Shown: piece by piece, positions 1-8,285 of the stretch
How the letters are laid out: each line of letters begins with the position of its first letter
How positions within the stretch are numbered: the stretch's first letter is position 1
NCBI GenBank assembly: GCA_910586355.1
Contig: CAJUHJ010000004.1
Span: 1-64,000 of the forward strand
Source of the DNA: an uncultured Lachnospiraceae bacterium
GTDB lineage: Bacteria; Bacillota; Clostridia; Lachnospirales; Lachnospiraceae
Direction: 5' to 3'
Length of the DNA: 64,000 nucleotides
Notes under the pieces: model-generated
Seen by the model: only the letters and a program-made list of their open reading frames with translations
What the model was told of the DNA's origin: nothing
Databases searched by the model: none
Program-made: the position numbers and the translations under genes

Positions 1-1373
1 GCAAAAGATTTTTCTACCCCTTTAAAACTATCTGTAATATCTTCTAACTGTTTTAACCTGTTGGAATATGTTTCTAATGTCTCTCGTCTTGCTCCCGGAC
101 GCGCTGCGCTGATTGTATCGGCAGCTTGTACCAAACAAGCAATCAAAGTCTCCGGCTCTACATCGCCATGATGTGCCTCCACTGCATTAATTATCAATGG
201 AGACTCTTTGTATTTCCTACATAATTCAACACCAATTTGAATATGTGAACCTTCCATTTCATGATCTACTGACTTTCCAATATCATGCAGTAATCCTGCA
301 CGTTTTGCAGTTCTGACGTCTATACCAAGCTCCCCCGCAAGAAGTCCCGCAATTTGTGCAACTTCAATTGAGTGTTTCAATGCATTCTGTCCATAACTAG
401 TTCTAAATTTCATACGTCCAAGCAGACGTACCAATTCTGGATGAATTCCGTGAACTCCTACTTCCAATGTAGCAGCTTCGCCTTCTTCACGAATCATTGT
501 CTCAACTTCTTTTTTTGCTTTTTCTACCATTTCTTCGATTCTTGCCGGATGGATACGCCCATCCACAATTAATTTCTCTAAAGCAATCCTTGCTGTTTCC
601 CTACGAATAGGGTCAAATCCTGAAAGAATAACTGCCTCCGGTGTATCGTCAATAATTAAATCCACTCCGGTTAAAGTCTCTAAAGTACGGATATTCCGCC
701 CTTCACGACCGATAATTCTTCCTTTCATCTCATCATTTGGAAGCTGGACAACAGAGATCGTCGTCTCAGCAACATGATCTGCGGCGCATTTTTGAATAGC
801 CGATACTACATAATCTCTCGCTCTTTTACCAGCTTCTTCTTTTGCCTGATTTTCCAATTCTTTAATTAATTTCGCAGTATCAAGTTTAACATCTTCTTCA
901 ACAGTTTTTATAAGGTATTCTTTTGCCTGTTCGGAGGTAAGCCCTGAGATTCGTTCTAGTTCCTGTACGCGTTCTTCACTCAGTTTTTCAATTTCTGCTT
1001 TCTGTCTGTTTAGCTCTTCTTCCCTTGCAATAAAACCCGCTTCGCGCTTTTCAATCGCTTCCATCTTCTTGTCCAGATTCTCTTCTTTCTGCACAATACG
1101 TCTTTCATTGCGCTGGATCTCAGCTCTGCGTTCACGTATCTCCTTATCCAAGTCATTCTTGCTTTTAATTGTCTCTTCTTTGACTTCCAATAAGGTTTCA
1201 CGTTTTTTTGTTTCGGCTGATTTTACTGCTTCGTCGATAATCTCTCTGGCTTTTTCCTCTGCACTGCCGATTTTCTGTTCGGCAATTTTCTTACGGTAAG
1301 CAATTGTAACCAGATAAGTAATCGGAACAGCAAGTACTAACGTGACTATTACAGCAATAATTACTGATTGCAC
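1..1373 (-). CDS. rny: Ribonuclease Y, 3' end cut off by the window
   Basis: Membrane-anchored endoribonuclease that starts decay of many mRNAs in Firmicutes. The start is a GTG at 1373 behind an AAAGGAGGTG ribosome-binding site, so an ATG-only search would miss it. About 457 codons are visible. Residues 3-25 form one membrane helix and about 30-170 a charged coiled coil. The KH RNA-binding motif GRIIGREGRNIR lies near residues 218-229. An HD-type phosphohydrolase domain follows, with LLHDIGK near 361-367. The family is usually about 520 residues, so roughly the last 60 lie outside the window. It has its own promoter and follows recX on the same strand. The identification is secure; only the end is missing. 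Confidence 0.95.
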   Translation of the reverse strand, partial: MQSVIIAVIVTLVLAVPITYLVTIAYRKKIAEQKIGSAEEKAREIIDEAVKSAETKKRETLLEVKEETIKSKNDLDKEIRERRAEIQRNERRIVQKEENLDKKMEAIEKREAGFIAREEELNRQKAEIEKLSEERVQELERISGLTSEQAKEYLIKTVEEDVKLDTAKLIKELENQAKEEAGKRARDYVVSAIQKCAADHVAETTISVVQLPNDEMKGRIIGREGRNIRTLETLTGVDLIIDDTPEAVILSGFDPIRRETARIALEKLIVDGRIHPARIEEMVEKAKKEVETMIREEGEAATLEVGVHGIHPELVRLLGRMKFRTSYGQNALKHSIEVAQIAGLLAGELGIDVRTAKRAGLLHDIGKSVDHEMEGSHIQIGVELCRKYKESPLIINAVEAHHGDVEPETLIACLVQAADTISAARPGARRETLETYSNRLKQLEDITDSFKGVEKSF

Positions 1374-1459
1374 AGGAGCACCTCCTTTATTCAATTTTCA
1401 TTGTACATATAACAAAAATAACAACATACAGTGTATCTGTCATAATTAACAACAGTTAA

Positions 1460-1488
1460 ATTTTATACTTTATTCACACTTATGTCAA
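1460..1488 (-). promoter_or_regulatory. SigmaA-type promoter of rny
   Basis: On the minus strand a perfect TTGACA (1488-1483) and TAAAAT (1465-1460) are separated by 17 bp, about 87 bp before the GTG start of rny. Its position after recX suggests rny is transcribed on its own. Confidence 0.65.
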
Positions 1489-1537
1489 GTATTTGTTACA
1501 CTTACACCATAACCTGCGTACATTTGTCATAACATTT

Positions 1538-2137
1538 TTAACGCAAAACAGACATAATATCAGAGTGGGAAAAACCCCGGCGCGCTAAAAACTGATACAT
1601 CTTCGCACGTTCTTTCTGATCTGCCGTATCTTTTGTATACTGTTTTTTTTCAAGCCAGTGACAGATTTGTTCTTTTTCGTCCGTTTCAAATTCTTCCTCT
1701 ATGCACAATTTTATCGTATCTTTTGGCACGCCCCGCTTCATCAAATCAAGTTCTAATCGTTTTTTGCTTCTCTCTTTTTGGTGATAGTGAATAAACGTCC
1801 TTGCATATCTCTCGTCGTCCAGATAATGAAATTTCCTGACGTAATCAACCGCTTCTTCAACTGCTTCTTTTGGATATGCACCCTGCATCAGCTTTTCACG
1901 AAGCTGGTATTCCGTCCGCTCCTGACATTCTAAGATATGCATTGCACGCTTTATAGCGCGTTTTCCTATTATCCCTTGCAAAATCTGCTGATACTGTTCC
2001 TCAGAAATCTCCTTTCCTTCTTCCAAAGAAAGCTGACGCGCTTCCGCTGTATACAGCCAAAAACGGATACGGCCGTCTAAAACAATGTCTACGCGACCCT
2101 TATTTATTTTCTTACATTCTGTAATTATGTACCGCAT
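1538..2137 (-). CDS. recX: Regulatory protein RecX
   Basis: RecX proteins bind RecA filaments and modulate strand exchange. The 199-residue product has the family's all-helical repeats, for example the EYQLREKL and DDERYARTFI stretches, and the Lys/Arg/Glu-rich composition. It is at the normal length for Firmicutes RecX. Its ATG overlaps the recA stop codon by one base (TAATG), so the two genes are almost certainly translationally coupled and share the recA promoter and LexA control. Identification rests on sequence pattern plus position behind recA. Confidence 0.92.
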   Translation of the reverse strand: MRYIITECKKINKGRVDIVLDGRIRFWLYTAEARQLSLEEGKEISEEQYQQILQGIIGKRAIKRAMHILECQERTEYQLREKLMQGAYPKEAVEEAVDYVRKFHYLDDERYARTFIHYHQKERSKKRLELDLMKRGVPKDTIKLCIEEEFETDEKEQICHWLEKKQYTKDTADQKERAKMYQFLARRGFSHSDIMSVLR

Positions 2138-3297
2138 TATGCTTCTTTATCCTTTTGCTCCTGTACATTTTTCGGTTTATCTATTATTTCTGTTTTTTCA
2201 GCTTTTGAAATCGTTTTCTGTTTTTCCTCCGCATTTACCTCAACAGCGTCTTCTTCATCTGTCAGTTCATAATGCTTACGAACCTGTTTATCAATTTCAT
2301 CACAGACTTCTGCATGTTCTTTCAGATATTGTTTGGCATTTTCCCGCCCTTGTCCAATCTTTTCTCCTTTATAAGCGTACCACGCTCCGGATTTATTTAC
2401 AACGTCACAATCGGCTGCCAAATCCAATATATCTCCTTCTTTTGAAATGCCCTGCCCAAACATAATATCAAACTCTGCCTCTCTAAACGGCGGCGCGACT
2501 TTATTTTTCACGATTTTAATTTTTGTACGGTTTCCAACGATTTCCCCTGCCTGCTTTAATGATTCTATTTTTCTCACATCCAGACGCACAGAAGAATAAA
2601 ATTTCAAAGCCCGTCCCCCGGTCGTCGTCTCTGGATTTCCAAACATAACGCCGACTTTTTCACGAAGCTGGTTGATAAAAATAACAATACAATTTGACTT
2701 GCTGATAATAGAAGTCAGTTTCCGCAATGCCTGCGACATCAGCCTGGCCTGAAGCCCCACATGGGAATCTCCCATGTCACCGTCGATCTCGGCTTTTGGC
2801 ACTAACGCAGCAACAGAATCCACAATAATAATATCCACAGCCCCGGACCTCACCATAGTCTCAGTAATCTCCAATGCCTGTTCCCCGCTGTCTGGCTGGG
2901 AAATATAGAGATTATCAATGTCTACTCCAATCTTTTTCGCATATACCGGATCTAATGCGTGCTCTGCGTCAATAAACCCGGCGATTCCGCCTGACTGCTG
3001 CACTTTTGCAACAACATGGAGGGCTACCGTTGTTTTACCGCTGGATTCCGGCCCATACACTTCAATCACACGTCCTTTCGGAAGCCCGCCGATTCCAAGC
3101 GCAAGGTCAAGGCTTAAACATCCCGTTGAAACTGCATCTACATTCATATCTCTTGCAGATTCTCCAAGTTTCATAATGGAACCTTTGCCATACTGTTTTT
3201 CAATATGGGAAATGGCGGCGTCTAATGCTTTTAATTTATCTTCTGGATTTACCGGTTTTACTTCTCTTTTTGATTCTTTTTTCGATTCCCTTGCCAT
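2137..3297 (-). CDS. recA: Recombinase RecA
   Basis: ATP-dependent DNA strand-exchange protein central to homologous recombination and the SOS response. Walker A GPESSGKT lies at residues 82-89. The conserved core follows, including DSVAALVPKAEI and the L2 segment around NQLREKVGVMFGNPETTTGG. At 386 residues it is slightly longer than the usual ~350 because of a Lys/Glu-rich C-terminal tail, a common feature. A good AAGGAGA site precedes the ATG. It heads the recA-recX operon behind a promoter with a LexA-type box. Confidence 0.98.
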   Translation of the reverse strand: MARESKKESKREVKPVNPEDKLKALDAAISHIEKQYGKGSIMKLGESARDMNVDAVSTGCLSLDLALGIGGLPKGRVIEVYGPESSGKTTVALHVVAKVQQSGGIAGFIDAEHALDPVYAKKIGVDIDNLYISQPDSGEQALEITETMVRSGAVDIIIVDSVAALVPKAEIDGDMGDSHVGLQARLMSQALRKLTSIISKSNCIVIFINQLREKVGVMFGNPETTTGGRALKFYSSVRLDVRKIESLKQAGEIVGNRTKIKIVKNKVAPPFREAEFDIMFGQGISKEGDILDLAADCDVVNKSGAWYAYKGEKIGQGRENAKQYLKEHAEVCDEIDKQVRKHYELTDEEDAVEVNAEEKQKTISKAEKTEIIDKPKNVQEQKDKEA

Positions 3298-3312
3298 AAT
3301 AATCTCCTTTTA

Positions 3313-3326
3313 CAAACTTATGTTCG
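3313..3326 (-). promoter_or_regulatory. LexA (SOS) box before recA
   Basis: Read on the minus strand the site is CGAACATAAGTTTG. It matches the Gram-positive SOS consensus CGAAC-N4-GTTYG except for one outer base. It lies just downstream of the predicted transcription start and 16 bp before the recA ATG, where LexA would block transcription. Confidence 0.75.
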
Positions 3327-3340
3327 TTCTTCTGGTTATA

Positions 3341-3369
3341 ATAGTAGTATAATTTCCAATAAAAGTCAA
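3341..3369 (-). promoter_or_regulatory. recA promoter
   Basis: TTGACT (3369-3364) and TACTAT (3346-3341) with a 17-bp spacer on the minus strand. A second possible -10 (TATAAC) overlaps. The LexA box follows about 15 bp downstream. Confidence 0.55.
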
Positions 3370-3413
3370 CTGCAACTTTTCAATTTTTTCATTTGGGGAT
3401 TTATTTTGATAAA

Positions 3414-3443
3414 AGAAAAAAAGACAGCTTGTTTAAGCTATCT
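3414..3443 (-). terminator. Rho-independent terminator after trxA and the small membrane ORF
   Basis: On the minus strand AGATAGCTT and AAGCTGTCT form a 9-bp stem (one G-U) around a 4-base loop, followed by a run of about eight T. It closes the prfC-trxA-small ORF unit before recA. Confidence 0.8.
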
Positions 3444-3471
3444 TTTAGTATAAAATCTATTTGGAATTTTG

Positions 3472-3567
3472 TCAAGCATCCTGCGAATCGAAAATATATT
3501 TACACAAATAGATGCAAAAGACTGCCAACAGACATGCCAATACAGATTTCATTATTTTCTTAATCAT
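3472..3567 (-). CDS. Small membrane peptide, 31 residues
   Basis: A 31-codon frame starts with ATG at 3567, seven bases behind an AAAGGAGG ribosome-binding site. It reads MIKKIMKSV, then a hydrophobic stretch (LACLLAVFCIYLCKYIF) and ends DSQDA. It sits between trxA and the terminator that closes that unit, so it would be cotranscribed with trxA. The start signal is as strong as any in the window and the product looks like a single-pass membrane peptide with two or three cysteines. No function can be assigned. Expression is inferred, not shown. Confidence 0.6.
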   Translation of the reverse strand: MIKKIMKSVLACLLAVFCIYLCKYIFDSQDA

Positions 3568-3649
3568 TAATTCGTCCTCCTTTGCTTTTTCATATTTTAC
3601 TGCAATTCTACATAAAATCAAAGTCAGATTTCCTTAAAATTTCCTTAAT

Positions 3650-3964
3650 TTATATTGATACAAATTTTTTTAATTCATCCGCCTGCTGTACGCCGGACAC
3701 CCTTTTTATAAATTCTCCTTTATTCATTAGGATAAGCGTAGGAATACTCATAATCTGATACTTTAACGCCAGAGCAGCTTCCTCATCCACATTTACTTTC
3801 CCAACTTTTATAGAATCTCCCATTTCACCGGCAAACGCATCCAGAATCGGCGACTGCATTTTACATGGCATACACCAGTCTGCCCAAAAATCTAAAATTA
3901 CAGGCACTTCACACGCAAGCACCTCCTGTTCAAAATTTTCGTTTGTAATTGTAACAACTTCCAT
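3650..3964 (-). CDS. trxA: Thioredoxin with a CMPC active site
   Basis: Small cytoplasmic thiol-disulfide reductant. The 104-residue product has the thioredoxin fold order: active site WCMPCK (Cys31 and Cys34) and the cis-proline loop SIPTLI followed by KGE. Usual thioredoxins have WCGPC; here Met replaces the Gly between the cysteines, which can shift redox potential. The start has a strong AAGGAGG site. It lies 22 bp behind prfC and before a 31-residue membrane peptide, with no thioredoxin reductase nearby, so the electron donor cannot be read from context. Confidence 0.92.
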   Translation of the reverse strand: MEVVTITNENFEQEVLACEVPVILDFWADWCMPCKMQSPILDAFAGEMGDSIKVGKVNVDEEAALALKYQIMSIPTLILMNKGEFIKRVSGVQQADELKKFVSI

Positions 3965-3986
3965 AAAAAAACCTCCTTCTTTTTAA

Positions 3987-5579
3987 TTAATTTCTTCCAA
4001 ACTCTGATAAAATAAGTCCTCCGTTCCGCTCCTGCGTCATGCCGACACTCCATTCATTGACGAAAATCAGCAGTGGATTACCCTTCAAATCCTGAATTTT
4101 TTTCATATCAGAAGTTCCTGACAATTTTTCCACCTCTATATCTGTATTTTCAATCCAGCGGATATATTCATGTGGCATATTTTCCAGGCGGATTTCTACA
4201 TTATATTCATTGATGAGACGATATTTAAGCACATCAAACTGCAGGACTCCCACTACACCAACTATGATTTCCTCCATTCCCATTCCGTATTCCTGAAAAA
4301 TCTGAATTGCGCCTTCCTGGGCAATCTGAGTAATTCCTTTTACAAACTGTTTGCGCTTCATTGTATCAAGCTGCCGCACTCGCGCAAAATGTTCGGGGGC
4401 AAACGTTGGAATTCCTTCAAATTGATAGGATTTTGAAGATGTAAGAATGGTATCCCCTATGGAAAAAATACCTGGATCAAATACGCCGATAATATCCCCT
4501 GCATAGGCTTCCTCAATGATTTTCCGATCCTGCGCCATCATCTGCTGCGGCTGTGACAGTTTTATTTTTTTATTGCCGCCCTGCACATGAATCACTTCCA
4601 TTCCGGCTGTAAATTTCCCAGAACAAATACGCATAAATGCAATGCGGTCCCTGTGATTTTTATTCATATTTGCCTGTATTTTAAAAACAAAAGCAGAAAA
4701 ATCTTCATCAAATGGATTCTTTTCCCCCAAGTTCGATTTTCTTGGCAAAGGCGATGAGGTCATCTGTAAAAAATGCTTTAAAAATGTTTCCACACCAAAA
4801 TTCGTCAGGGCAGATCCAAAAAATACCGGGGAAAGCTCTCCTTTTGACACTAATTCCATATCAAACTCAGCGCTTGCGCCGTCTAAAAGTTCAATTTCTT
4901 CCATTAATTTTTCATAATTTTCTTCACCAATCTCATTTAAAAGAGAATCATCTTCAATTGAAATATCCTTTTCCTGTCCTTCTTTTGTACCCTTTTGCGT
5001 ATCACTGTAAAGCATAACTTCACGCCTGTTCCGGTCGTATACGCCTTTAAAATTTTTACCGGAACCAATCGGCCAGTTAATCGGACATGTCGCAATTCCA
5101 AGCTCTTTTTCGATTTCATCCAGCAAATCAAATGTGTCGTTGGCATCCCTGTCCATTTTATTTATAAATGTAAAAATAGGAATATGCCGCATGACACAAA
5201 CTTTAAATAATTTTCTTGTCTGTGCTTCCACTCCTTTTGAACCGTCAATCACCATAACTGCCGAATCTGCAGCCATTAATGTACGATAGGTATCTTCTGA
5301 GAAATCCTGATGTCCTGGAGTATCCAAAATATTGATACAAAAACCGGCATAATTAAACTGAAGTACAGAAGATGTAACTGAAATTCCACGCTCTTTTTCA
5401 ATTTCCATCCAGTCGGATACCGCATGTCTTGCCGTCGCTTTTCCTTTGACAGAACCTGCCAGATTGATTGCTCCTCCATAGAGTAAAAACTTCTCTGTCA
5501 ACGTCGTTTTTCCTGCATCGGGATGTGATATAATTGCAAATGTTCTTCGTTTTTCTATTTCTTTTTTTAAATCAGACAA
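3987..5579 (-). CDS. prfC: Peptide chain release factor 3
   Basis: Translational GTPase that recycles RF1/RF2 from the ribosome after termination. The start is taken as TTG at 5579, eight bases after GGAGGCG, giving 530 residues beginning MSDLKKEIEKRR, the usual start and length for RF3. A longer frame to 5639 would read through the ribosome-binding site. The G1 loop SHPDAGKT sits near residues 18-25, followed by DTPGHQDF (G3) and NKMDRD (G4). Its own promoter lies just upstream. The downstream gene is trxA. Confidence 0.95.
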   Translation of the reverse strand: MSDLKKEIEKRRTFAIISHPDAGKTTLTEKFLLYGGAINLAGSVKGKATARHAVSDWMEIEKERGISVTSSVLQFNYAGFCINILDTPGHQDFSEDTYRTLMAADSAVMVIDGSKGVEAQTRKLFKVCVMRHIPIFTFINKMDRDANDTFDLLDEIEKELGIATCPINWPIGSGKNFKGVYDRNRREVMLYSDTQKGTKEGQEKDISIEDDSLLNEIGEENYEKLMEEIELLDGASAEFDMELVSKGELSPVFFGSALTNFGVETFLKHFLQMTSSPLPRKSNLGEKNPFDEDFSAFVFKIQANMNKNHRDRIAFMRICSGKFTAGMEVIHVQGGNKKIKLSQPQQMMAQDRKIIEEAYAGDIIGVFDPGIFSIGDTILTSSKSYQFEGIPTFAPEHFARVRQLDTMKRKQFVKGITQIAQEGAIQIFQEYGMGMEEIIVGVVGVLQFDVLKYRLINEYNVEIRLENMPHEYIRWIENTDIEVEKLSGTSDMKKIQDLKGNPLLIFVNEWSVGMTQERNGGLILSEFGRN

Positions 5580-5610
5580 TGTTTCGCCTCCAAATATAAT
5601 AATCCGATTT

Positions 5611-5639
5611 ATTTTATACCACAAATTTCCTGATGTCAA
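5611..5639 (-). promoter_or_regulatory. prfC promoter
   Basis: TTGACA (5639-5634), 17-bp spacer, TAAAAT (5616-5611) on the minus strand, about 32 bp before the TTG start. This supports the shorter prfC start, because a longer reading frame would begin inside the promoter. Confidence 0.65.
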
Positions 5640-5642
5640 CTA

Positions 5643-6176
5643 ATGAAATCTTTCAAAAAATTTTATTTAAAAGAATCTTTTTTCGACATACGCCAAATTA
5701 TAAGCGAATGAAACGTAACCAACGGACTTCCAAAAAACCTCTCCACAGAAGATATCGCACTCAGTTATCAGTCCGCTCCTTTATCCCTAAAGTTTCCATA
5801 CTCTGCCGTCTTATATCTGCAGGACAATCGCACCATACTGGATACACTCATATGCAGAATTCACTTTCAATACAACAAAACTTACGTATATTTGTTACAT
5901 CAATCATTCATCCGGATTTTTTATCAAGACGACGCTTTATTAAAAGTTGTTACTATGACAAAACCAATTTTAGAATTAGAAATCGAGAAATATATTTGTG
6001 CAGTTGAAGCTAAAACAACTGAAAATGATTTGATGAAAAAAGAATTAGAACAGATGAACGATGAACTGGCGCAAACAAACGAAACAATTACAACAACTGC
6101 AATTTCGCGTATAGAATCTGTTAAATTTATTCATTTATTTTACGACTACCGGAAGTCTCGCACCCATTCTGCATAA
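5643..6176 (+). pseudogene. Decayed plus-strand reading frame, unknown origin
   Basis: The 495 bp between prfC and vanT hold no intact gene. On the plus strand one frame is open from 5643 to 6176 except for a single TGA at 5709. It reads as a plausible protein: MKSFKKFYLKESFF, then after the stop NVTNGLPKNLSTEDIALSY, a hydrophobic/aromatic middle, and a charged helical end (LELEIEKYICAVEAK, LMKKELEQMNDELAQ). There is no ribosome-binding site before the first ATG, and the last 40 bases run into vanT. It looks like the remains of a gene pointing the opposite way to its neighbours. I do not recognise the family, and chance openness is possible. Confidence 0.35.
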
Positions 6177-8270
6177 AAGTTCATTACTAATGCTGCCAAA
6201 ACTTTCTGCGATAACCGGAGCAGATATTTCGTCTTCTGCACTGTCTCCAATCAAAACTGCCGTATCTCCAACCATAATATCTTTTGTATCTGTAATATCC
6301 ACTGCAAGCTGATCCATGCAAACGCGCCCAATTACCGGCACAAGATAGCCGCCAATCCTTACTTTTCCATTTCCATTAGAAAGATTCCTTGGAACGCCAT
6401 CTCCATATCCAATCGGAAGTATCGCAATCCGGCTGTCGCGTTCTGCAAAAAAACTTCTGCCATATCCGACATATTCTCCTTTTTTCACAAACCGGATTAA
6501 AATGACACGAGTTTTCAAAGAAAGCACTGGACGCAAATCCAGTTTCATAACTGTATCATCCATAGGAGAACTTTTCACCCCATACAATGCAATTCCTACT
6601 CTTACAAAACTGCATATTTGATCTGGGTAATTTAAAAATCCATAACTGCTTTGCATATGCAGTCTGGGTATCGAAATTCCATTTCGCTTTAACTCGTCCA
6701 AAAGCTCATAAAAATGTCCTAGTTGTCCTTTTGTAAATAAGACGTCATCTGTACACCGACTGTCGGAACAGCTTAAATGCGTAAATATTCCACTGACATT
6801 CAAATTTTTCATCGTAAAAACCTTTTTTACTTTAGCTGTATCTTCAACAGCAATTCCAAGCCTGTGCATACCGGTATCTATTTTGATATGTACGTTTACC
6901 GTTATACCCTGTTTATTTAAAGCGCTGGCATAATCAAAATCAATTAATGTCTGAGACAAATCATATTTTCTTAAATCAGCCGCCCGGTGAACAGCCGTAT
7001 ATCCCAGAATCAGTATTTCCCCTTTTATCCCGTATTCTCTAAGCCGAATTCCTTCCTCAACAGATGCAACTGCAAATGCCCGCACGCCCATTTTATTCAA
7101 ATGTATAGACACTTCATATGCGCCATGTCCATAAGCTTCCGTTTTTACAACTGCCATTAATTTACAGCGAGGCTTCATTGCCCGCTGCAAAACTTTCACA
7201 TTGTGCTCTAAATTTTTTAAATTTAACTCTATATAAGATCTGTCTTTTTCCGATTGATAAACCTTCTTTTTAGGCAGATAATTTCTATGCAGATAAGAAA
7301 CGAAAAATGCAACTATCATCGACGCCAGACAAACCATAAGATAGTGTAGGAAACTATTTTCTATCAATAATTTTTGTAAATGAACTACTTTTGCAAATAT
7401 CCGCACACCTAAAATCATCATAGGATGAATGATGTAAAGAATTAAGGATATTGTCCGGATTTTTACAAGACGTTTCCCCTGAAACTGTAAAATCACCTGG
7501 AATAAAAAATACATACATGGAATCAAACACACATACATACTGTCATGTCTCTGCGTCCCAAAATGACGCAGACTAAACGCCTCCACAATCATCAATGTAA
7601 AGCTTATTAAAAACCCACGCCAACTTTTAGAAAAGAAACTGCTTCGTCTGTTATCTGCAAACCAGCCGCCCATAACAAAAAAGACTGGAGCAAAAAAAAT
7701 ACCATTTCTTGTATAATCCGATATTTGGAACACAAGCCCATAAAAGCCTTTAAGCCCTGCAATCTGTTCTGAAAATCCATAGTAACTGTCTCCAAATAAC
7801 CCAATCAAATAAAGAACGAAAGACGCTGTAAACGCATTTTTATAATCGAATTTTTTTACCAAAAACCATGCAAGTTCTGCGCCAATCGCAGAAGCCGGAA
7901 GATACCACAAGTGATAAAACGTACCGTCAAAAAAAATATCCTTGATAAAATTGGGAGCAAGATAATCCATTTCAAAATAATGATTATATATATTTACCGG
8001 AAGATAAATCAATATACTGATTCCATAAATAAAAGCTGTTCTTTTTACAAAATCCCTCCTCTTTTTGGGATAATAATGATATCTGGAAATCAAAAAAAAT
8101 CCAGACGTCATAAAGAAAAACGGAACAGCTACCCGGGCAAATACACGCGTCAAAACAAAATCGCCTGTTTCACTAAAGGAAGAAAGCGGCGATGTATGAA
8201 TTGCTATAATGAAAAACGCAGCCAAAAAACGAAAACCGTCAATCCCCGTATAACTCTTCTTGTCATTCAT
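6135..8270 (-). CDS. vanT: VanT-type membrane serine/alanine racemase
   Basis: VanT converts L-Ser to D-Ser for D-Ala-D-Ser wall precursors. Residues 1-335 are an acyltransferase-3-like membrane domain with about ten helices, thought in VanT to handle L-Ser uptake. Residues 344-711 form a PLP-dependent alanine-racemase domain. The PLP lysine is Lys376 in AVVKTEAYGHG and the second-base Tyr region is VGYGRSFF. In the C-terminal motif SISNELLCRMG, Asn696 occupies the position of the conserved Tyr of alanine racemases. Asn696 is the residue linked to serine use in VanTG of E. faecalis, which has the same architecture and nearly the same length. The gene starts 15 bp behind vanG. Confidence 0.88.
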   Translation of the reverse strand: MNDKKSYTGIDGFRFLAAFFIIAIHTSPLSSFSETGDFVLTRVFARVAVPFFFMTSGFFLISRYHYYPKKRRDFVKRTAFIYGISILIYLPVNIYNHYFEMDYLAPNFIKDIFFDGTFYHLWYLPASAIGAELAWFLVKKFDYKNAFTASFVLYLIGLFGDSYYGFSEQIAGLKGFYGLVFQISDYTRNGIFFAPVFFVMGGWFADNRRSSFFSKSWRGFLISFTLMIVEAFSLRHFGTQRHDSMYVCLIPCMYFLFQVILQFQGKRLVKIRTISLILYIIHPMMILGVRIFAKVVHLQKLLIENSFLHYLMVCLASMIVAFFVSYLHRNYLPKKKVYQSEKDRSYIELNLKNLEHNVKVLQRAMKPRCKLMAVVKTEAYGHGAYEVSIHLNKMGVRAFAVASVEEGIRLREYGIKGEILILGYTAVHRAADLRKYDLSQTLIDFDYASALNKQGITVNVHIKIDTGMHRLGIAVEDTAKVKKVFTMKNLNVSGIFTHLSCSDSRCTDDVLFTKGQLGHFYELLDELKRNGISIPRLHMQSSYGFLNYPDQICSFVRVGIALYGVKSSPMDDTVMKLDLRPVLSLKTRVILIRFVKKGEYVGYGRSFFAERDSRIAILPIGYGDGVPRNLSNGNGKVRIGGYLVPVIGRVCMDQLAVDITDTKDIMVGDTAVLIGDSAEDEISAPVIAESFGSISNELLCRMGARLPVVVK

Positions 8271-8285
8271 CTTGTTTCCTCCATT

